Assembly: GCA_900556365.1 (NCBI GenBank)
Contig: USOG01000039.1
Coordinates: 1-10,171, forward strand
Direction: 5' to 3'
Length of the DNA stretch: 10,171 bases
Source: an uncultured Collinsella sp.
GTDB lineage: Bacteria; Actinomycetota; Coriobacteriia; Coriobacteriales; Coriobacteriaceae
Shown: piece after piece, positions 6,244-10,171 of the stretch
Numbering within the stretch: position 1 is the first letter of the stretch
Layout: every line of letters begins with the position of its first letter
The notes under the pieces: model-generated
Seen by the model: the letters and a program-made list of their open reading frames with translations, nothing else
The model's database searches: none
Told to the model about the DNA's origin: nothing
Position numbers and translations under genes: made by a program

Positions 6244-6429
6244 GTGGCTAAGACATCGATGATCGTCAAGTGCAATCGCAAGCAGAAGTTCTCTACTCGT
6301 GAGTACACGCGCTGCCAGCGCTGCGGCCGTCCGCACTCTGTGTACCGCAAGTTCGGCCTGTGCCGTGTCTGCTTCCGCGAGCTTGCACTCAAGGGCGAGC
6401 TTCCCGGCGTTAAGAAGGCCAGCTGGTAA
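6244..6429 (+). CDS. rpsN: 30S ribosomal protein S14 type Z (zinc ribbon)
   Basis: A 61-residue protein, the length of the short zinc-binding S14 form. Cysteines C24, C27, C40 and C43 (CQRC and CRVC) make the zinc site, and [20 protein letters not shown] is highly typical. It begins with GTG at 6244, after GAGGAGG (6231-6237); MAKTSMIVK is the common N-terminus of the family. S14 is a late-assembling protein of the small-subunit head. This copy keeps all four ligands, so it is the zinc-dependent version; a zinc-free paralogue elsewhere in the genome cannot be judged from here. Confidence 0.96.
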   Translation: MAKTSMIVKCNRKQKFSTREYTRCQRCGRPHSVYRKFGLCRVCFRELALKGELPGVKKASW

Positions 6430-6484
6430 GTCACTACCAGCGTTTCAAGCATCAGTTTGGAACAGGGAAAACGCGCTAAAAAGG

Positions 6485-6507
6485 CTTTGCCGTTAAGGGC
6501 GGCGAAG
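6485..6507 (+). other. Hairpin in the rpsN-rpsH gap
   Basis: CTTTGCCG (6485-6492) pairs with CGGCGAAG (6500-6507) with one U-G pair around a 7-base loop. It sits in a 119-base gap, unusually wide for this operon. No T-run follows. The rest of the gap shows only the ribosome site for rpsH. Confidence 0.5.
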
Positions 6508-6548
6508 AACCAAGAGCACGTGTTCATCAAGAACGAAGGAGAATCTGT

Positions 6549-6947
6549 ATGAACCTTACAGACCCGATCGCAGATATGCTTACGCGCATCCGTAACGCTA
6601 ACTCTGTGAACAAGGCCACGGTCTCCATGCCGAGCAGCAAGAAGCTCGTCGAGATCGCTCGTGTTCTGCACGAGGAGGGCTACATCGAGGGCTACGATGT
6701 CGAGGACACCGTTCCCCAGAAGACTCTGCACATCACGCTTAAGTATGGTCCCAAGAAGGCTAAGGTCATCAACGGCATCCGCCGCATTTCCAAGCCGGGC
6801 CTGCGTAAGTACACCGGCGTTGCCGACATGCCCCGCGTCCGCGGTGGCCTTGGTACCGCCATTATTTCCACCAGCCATGGCGTCATGACCGACCGCGATG
6901 CTCGCAAGCACAACGTCGGCGGCGAGATCATCGCTTACGTCTGGTAA
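6549..6947 (+). CDS. rpsH: 30S ribosomal protein S8
   Basis: A 132-residue S8 of normal length. The N-terminal [14 protein letters not shown] (5-18), the middle [42 protein letters not shown] and the final GGEIIAYVW are all family hallmarks. S8 binds the central domain of 16S rRNA and nucleates assembly of the platform. In E. coli it also represses translation of this operon by binding spc mRNA at the L5 start; whether it does so here is unknown. GAAGGAG precedes ATG 6549, and rplF follows after 33 bases. Confidence 0.97.
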   Translation: MNLTDPIADMLTRIRNANSVNKATVSMPSSKKLVEIARVLHEEGYIEGYDVEDTVPQKTLHITLKYGPKKAKVINGIRRISKPGLRKYTGVADMPRVRGGLGTAIISTSHGVMTDRDARKHNVGGEIIAYVW

Positions 6948-6980
6948 TTCGCTCGGTAGGTAGAAGGAAAGGAGATCACC

Positions 6981-7517
6981 GTGTCTCGTATCGGTAATAA
7001 GCCTGTCCAGATTCCCGCCGGAGTCGAAGTGGCAGTCAACGGCAACAACGTTGTCGTCAAGGGCCCCAAGGGCCAGCTCGAGCTCGATGTCTTTGAGAAG
7101 CTCGCTATCAACGTCGAGGACAACGTCCTCACCGTTTCCCGTCCCGACGACGAGCGTGAGACCCGTGCCCGCCACGGCCTCACCCGCGCCCTCATCCACA
7201 ACATGGTTGTTGGCGTTTCCGAGGGCTTCGAGAAGAAGCTCGAGCTCGCCGGCGTTGGTTACCGCGTGCAGCAGAAGGGCAAGAACCTCGAGTTCTCCCT
7301 GGGCTTCTCGCACCCCGTGATCGTCGAGGCTCCCGAGGGCATCACCTTCGAGGTTCCCGACAACACCCACGTGAACGTCAAGGGTATCAACAAGCAGCAG
7401 GTCGGTCAGATCGCCGCTGAGATCCGCGGCCATCGTCCTCCCGAGCCTTACAAGGGCAAGGGTATCCACTACGTTGGCGAGCACATCCGCCGCAAGCTGG
7501 GTAAGGCCGCCAAGTAG
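6981..7517 (+). CDS. rplF: 50S ribosomal protein L6
   Basis: A 178-residue L6 beginning with GTG at 6981 after [22 protein letters not shown] is the standard N-terminus, GPKGQLELD marks the first repeat domain, and [22 protein letters not shown] is the L6 signature at the C-terminus. The protein sits near the base of the L7/L12 stalk, close to the sarcin-ricin loop. A GTG start is supported because the conserved SRIGxKPxxIP text begins at the second codon and no other in-frame start fits. Confidence 0.97.
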   Translation: MSRIGNKPVQIPAGVEVAVNGNNVVVKGPKGQLELDVFEKLAINVEDNVLTVSRPDDERETRARHGLTRALIHNMVVGVSEGFEKKLELAGVGYRVQQKGKNLEFSLGFSHPVIVEAPEGITFEVPDNTHVNVKGINKQQVGQIAAEIRGHRPPEPYKGKGIHYVGEHIRRKLGKAAK

Positions 7518-7542
7518 TCGTAACCGACTCACTCGCATAAGA

Positions 7543-7564
7543 CCAGCACCCCGTCAGGTGCTGG
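7543..7564 (+). other. Hairpin between rplF and rplR, possible partial attenuator
   Basis: CCAGCACC (7543-7550) and GGTGCTGG (7557-7564) form a perfect 8-bp stem with a 6-base loop. A run of five T lies at 7576-7580, 11 bases beyond the stem, too far for a classical terminator. It may weaken read-through or mark an RNA cleavage site. Confidence 0.6.
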
Positions 7565-7592
7565 CAAGATCAACCTTTTTAGGAGTTTACGT

Positions 7593-7961
7593 ATGAACAA
7601 GCATAAGGCGAAGCTGGAAGGCCTCAAGCGTCGTCAGCGTCGTGTTCGCGGCAAGGTCTCGGGTACCTCCGAGCGTCCGCGTCTTCGCGTGACCCGTACT
7701 AACGCCAACATCTATGCCCAGATCATCGACGACAGCAAGGGCTCCAGCCTGACGCTCGTCTCCGCCTCGACCCTCGAGGCCGAGTTCAAGGGCACCCACA
7801 CCTCGAACAAGGAGGCTGCGGAGAAGGTCGGTCAGCTCGTTGGCAAGCGTGCCATCGAGGCCGGCATCACCAAGGTCGCCTTCGATCGCGGTGGCCGTAT
7901 CTACCATGGCCGCGTCAAGGCCCTCGCCGACGGTGCTCGTGCCGCCGGTCTCGAGTTCTAG
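7593..7961 (+). CDS. rplR: 50S ribosomal protein L18
   Basis: A 122-residue L18. The basic N-terminus ([23 protein letters not shown]), followed by [20 protein letters not shown] and the C-terminal [28 protein letters not shown], is diagnostic. L18 binds 5S rRNA together with L5. TTAGGAG lies 7 bases before ATG 7593. The stop is 14 bases from the rpsE start, and the rpsE ribosome site overlaps it. Confidence 0.97.
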   Translation: MNKHKAKLEGLKRRQRRVRGKVSGTSERPRLRVTRTNANIYAQIIDDSKGSSLTLVSASTLEAEFKGTHTSNKEAAEKVGQLVGKRAIEAGITKVAFDRGGRIYHGRVKALADGARAAGLEF

Positions 7962-7975
7962 GAGGTATGTAGCAC

Positions 7976-8500
7976 ATGGCTCGTAATCAGAAGCAGCAGC
8001 GCGAGGCCTCCGAGTTCGAGGAGCGCGTCGTTTACATCAACCGCGTGTCGAAGACCGTCAAGGGTGGTCGTCGCATGAGCCTCGTCGCTCTCGTCGTCGT
8101 TGGCGACGGCAAGGGCAACGTCGGCGTTGGCATGGGCAAGTCCGCTGAGGTGCCCATGGCCATCTCCAAGGCGTCTCTCGATGCCAAGAAGAACATGTTC
8201 CACGTGCCGGTGACCGATCAGGGCACCATTCCGCACGAGGTTCTCGGTCACTTTGGTGCCGGCCGCATCATCATCAAGCCCGCTGTCGAGGGTACCGGCG
8301 TTATCGCCGGCGGCGCTGTGCGTCCCCTCTTCGAGCTTGCTGGCATCAAGAACGTCCTGTCCAAGTCCCTCGGTACCGACAACGGCCTCAACATCATCAA
8401 GGCTGCCGTCGAGGGCCTCAAGGAGCTCTCCAGCCCTGAGGACGTCGCGGCTCGCCGTGGCCTGACGGTCTCCGAGATGTTCGTCGGTAAGGAGAACTAA
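7976..8500 (+). CDS. rpsE: 30S ribosomal protein S5
   Basis: A 174-residue S5. It has the N-terminal double-stranded RNA-binding fold with [22 protein letters not shown] (about 23-44) and [17 protein letters not shown], then the C-terminal [35 protein letters not shown]5 lies at the mRNA entry site and affects translational accuracy. The VKGGRR loop is where spectinomycin-resistance changes occur in other bacteria; here it has the ordinary sensitive-type sequence. GGAGG directly follows the rplR stop, giving tight coupling. Confidence 0.97.
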   Translation: MARNQKQQREASEFEERVVYINRVSKTVKGGRRMSLVALVVVGDGKGNVGVGMGKSAEVPMAISKASLDAKKNMFHVPVTDQGTIPHEVLGHFGAGRIIIKPAVEGTGVIAGGAVRPLFELAGIKNVLSKSLGTDNGLNIIKAAVEGLKELSSPEDVAARRGLTVSEMFVGKEN

Positions 8501-8502
8501 GC

Positions 8503-8685
8503 ATGGCTGACACCATCAAGATCAAGCAGGTCCGCAGCACCAACGGTTGCAAGCAGGACCAGGTCCGTACTGTCCGTGCCCTCGGTCTCCACAGGATCCG
8601 CGAGGTTCGCGAGATTGCTGACAACGAGTCCGTCCGCGGCATGATCTTCAAGGTCAAGCACCTTGTCGAGATTGTAGAGGAGTAG
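8503..8685 (+). CDS. rpmD: 50S ribosomal protein L30
   Basis: A 60-residue L30. IKIKQVRSTNGCKQDQVRTVRALGLHRIREVREIADNESVRGMIFKVKHLVEIVEE matches the family from end to end, including the RALGL and RGMIFKVKHLV blocks. It is a small single-domain protein of the large subunit, present in many but not all bacteria. Two bases separate its ATG 8503 from the rpsE stop, with its ribosome site (AAGGAG) inside the end of rpsE, so translation is probably coupled. Confidence 0.95.
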   Translation: MADTIKIKQVRSTNGCKQDQVRTVRALGLHRIREVREIADNESVRGMIFKVKHLVEIVEE

Positions 8686-8688
8686 CAA

Positions 8689-9138
8689 ATGCAGCTTCAC
8701 GATCTTACTCCCGCGCCCGGTTCCACCAAGAACCGCAAGCGCGTCGGCCGTGGCAATTCTTCGGGTCACGGCACCACTTCTGGCCGCGGCCAGAAGGGCC
8801 AGGGTTCCCGCTCTGGCGGCACCAAGGGTGCCGGCTTCGAGGGTGGCCAGACTCCGCTGGCTATGCGCCTGCCCAAGCTTCCGGGCTTCCGCAACCCCCG
8901 TCGTATCGAGTACACCGCTGTTAACGTTGAGCGTCTCGAGCGCAAGTTCGAGGACGGCGCTGTGATCGACGGTGCCGCTCTTAAGGCCGCTCGTATCACC
9001 AAGAGCGAGTTCGAGCCCGTCAAGGTGCTCGGCAATGGTGAGCTCACCAAGAAGTTCACGGTCAAGGTCGACAAGGTCAGCGCTGCTGCGCAGGCCAAGA
9101 TCGAGGCCGCCGGCGGAAAGGTCGAGCTGCCGTGCTAA
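8689..9138 (+). CDS. rplO: 50S ribosomal protein L15
   Basis: A 149-residue L15. The glycine- and arginine-rich N-terminal tail ([28 protein letters not shown], about 17-44) reaches into the large-subunit RNA core; [18 protein letters not shown] follows, then the globular C-terminal domain. It starts 3 bases after the rpmD stop, with GAGGAG just upstream. Its last 7 bases overlap the start of secY, which implies translational coupling of the ribosomal genes to the protein-export gene. Confidence 0.97.
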   Translation: MQLHDLTPAPGSTKNRKRVGRGNSSGHGTTSGRGQKGQGSRSGGTKGAGFEGGQTPLAMRLPKLPGFRNPRRIEYTAVNVERLERKFEDGAVIDGAALKAARITKSEFEPVKVLGNGELTKKFTVKVDKVSAAAQAKIEAAGGKVELPC

Positions 9139-10171
9139 ATGGTCTTAAGAATGCTTTCCGCATCAAAGAATTGCGCGAAAAGATTCTTTTTACCATAGCT
9201 ATGCTCGTCGTGTACCGCATTGGTGCGCACGTTCCTGTGCCCGGCATTCCCTTCCAGGGGATGCTGGGCCTTTTCTCGACCGATAACAATTCGGTCGCCG
9301 CAGGTGCTATGGCCCTCCTGAATCTTTTCTCTGGCGGCGCGTTGAGCTATGTGTCGGTGTTTTCGCTGGGCATCATGCCTTACATCACTAGCTCGATCAT
9401 CCTCCAGATGCTCCAGGCCGTCGTGCCTTCCCTGCATGAGCTTGCCCGCGAGGGCGAGGTCGGTCAGACCAAAATTACGCAGTATTCGCGTTACCTCACC
9501 CTGGCTCTGGCAATCCTCAACTCCGTGGGTTACCTCTTCCTCTTTAAGAGCTTCGGCATCAGCTTCAATGGCGCCGGCGCTCCCGAGATCATCTTCGACC
9601 TCCTGGTCGTCGGTACGCTCACCGCGGGCGCCATGCTGATCATGTGGATTGGTGAGCTCATCACCCAGCGCGGTATCGGTAATGGCATGTCGCTGATCAT
9701 CTTCGCGAACATCATGGCCGGTCTGCCGCAGGCTATCTTTTCCAGCACCGAGGGCAATGCCGGTGGCATCATCACCATGGTGATCATCTGCGCCATCATC
9801 CTGCTGGTTATCCCGCTGATTGTTTTCCTTGAGCGCGGCCAGCGCCGCATCCCGGTCTCCTACGCTAAGCGCGTCGTGGGCCGTCGTATGATGGGTGGCC
9901 AGACCACCTACCTGCCCATCAAGGTCAACACCGCGGGTGTCGTGCCGATCATCTTCGCTTCGGCGTTGCTGTACTTCCCGGCTCAGATTGCCGTGTTCTT
10001 CCCCGGCATCGGCTGGATTCAGGCAGTTGCCTCTGCGCTTTCGACCGGTTGGCTCAACTGGGTGCTTAATGTTGTCCTCATCGTGTTCTTCGCTTACTTC
10101 TACACCTCCATGGTGTTCAACCCCGATGACACGGCCGACAACCTTAAGAAGCAGGGCGGCTTTATTCCGGG
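9132..10171 (+). CDS. secY: Protein translocase subunit SecY, 3' end outside window
   Basis: The frame is open from a GTG at 9132 to the window end, giving 346 residues of a usually 420-440-residue protein. Hydrophobic segments lie near residues 18-30, 72-95, 119-138, 155-175, 213-233, 265-290 and 309-328, matching the ten-span SecY channel. Landmarks are [13 protein letters not shown] (9-21), the GAHVPVPG loop, [15 protein letters not shown] (80-94), [18 protein letters not shown] (177-194) and [13 protein letters not shown] (264-276). SecY forms the membrane pore of the Sec system, fed by SecA and the ribosome. GTG 9132 is chosen because [15 protein letters not shown] gives the usual N-terminus and GGAAAGG lies upstream. 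ATG 9139 is out of frame, and ATG 9201 would remove part of the first membrane segment. It overlaps rplO by 7 bases. Confidence 0.95.
   Translation, partial: MLNGLKNAFRIKELREKILFTIAMLVVYRIGAHVPVPGIPFQGMLGLFSTDNNSVAAGAMALLNLFSGGALSYVSVFSLGIMPYITSSIILQMLQAVVPSLHELAREGEVGQTKITQYSRYLTLALAILNSVGYLFLFKSFGISFNGAGAPEIIFDLLVVGTLTAGAMLIMWIGELITQRGIGNGMSLIIFANIMAGLPQAIFSSTEGNAGGIITMVIICAIILLVIPLIVFLERGQRRIPVSYAKRVVGRRMMGGQTTYLPIKVNTAGVVPIIFASALLYFPAQIAVFFPGIGWIQAVASALSTGWLNWVLNVVLIVFFAYFYTSMVFNPDDTADNLKKQGGFIP

Noticed and set aside
6225..7538. Long open frame (437 codons) on the minus strand opposite rpsN, rpsH and rplF
   Set aside because: Three unmistakable ribosomal genes lie on the other strand; the frame is a codon-bias shadow rich in Leu, Val and Asp.

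Overview
The window looks like a GC-rich, gut-type actinobacterium of the class Coriobacteriia, most likely Collinsella or a close relative. This rests on the high GC content, strong AAG/GAG/GGC codon preference in the ribosomal genes, the zinc-ribbon (type Z) S14, and accessory genes for selenium-dependent molybdenum hydroxylases of the kind anaerobic gut bacteria carry. The genus is an inference from overall character, not from a database match.

Left half (1-5295): a purine/hydantoin-catabolism and molybdenum-hydroxylase accessory block. It holds the 3' end of a knotted carbamoyltransferase (ygeW) followed by a clear terminator, then mocA (molybdopterin cytidylyltransferase-like) and hyuA (dihydropyrimidinase/hydantoinase) as a tight pair. 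Convergent to these is yqeC. Divergent from yqeC, across a 102-bp AT-rich control region, is the pair yqeB-xdhC. The E. coli ygeW-hyuA-yqeB-yqeC-mocA region has the same set. These genes would build and insert the cofactor of xanthine dehydrogenase-like enzymes (MocA, XdhC, YqeB, YqeC) and process ring-opened ureido products (HyuA, YgeW). The hydroxylase itself is not in the window.

Boundary (5296-5606): 311 bp without a gene. It carries an 87-bp imperfect palindrome just after xdhC, a probable promoter and a structured leader before rplE.

Right half (5607-10171): the distal spc ribosomal-protein operon in standard order: rplE (L5), rpsN (S14 type Z), rpsH (S8), rplF (L6), rplR (L18), rpsE (S5), rpmD (L30), rplO (L15) and secY, which runs off the window end. 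The genes that normally precede rplE (rpsQ, rplN, rplX) are absent, so the operon appears to be split exactly before L5. Three intercistronic hairpins lie inside it.

No CRISPR array, tRNA, rRNA, transposase or phage gene was seen. The most notable points are the split spc operon, the palindromic element at the junction, and two cysteine clusters in YqeC.
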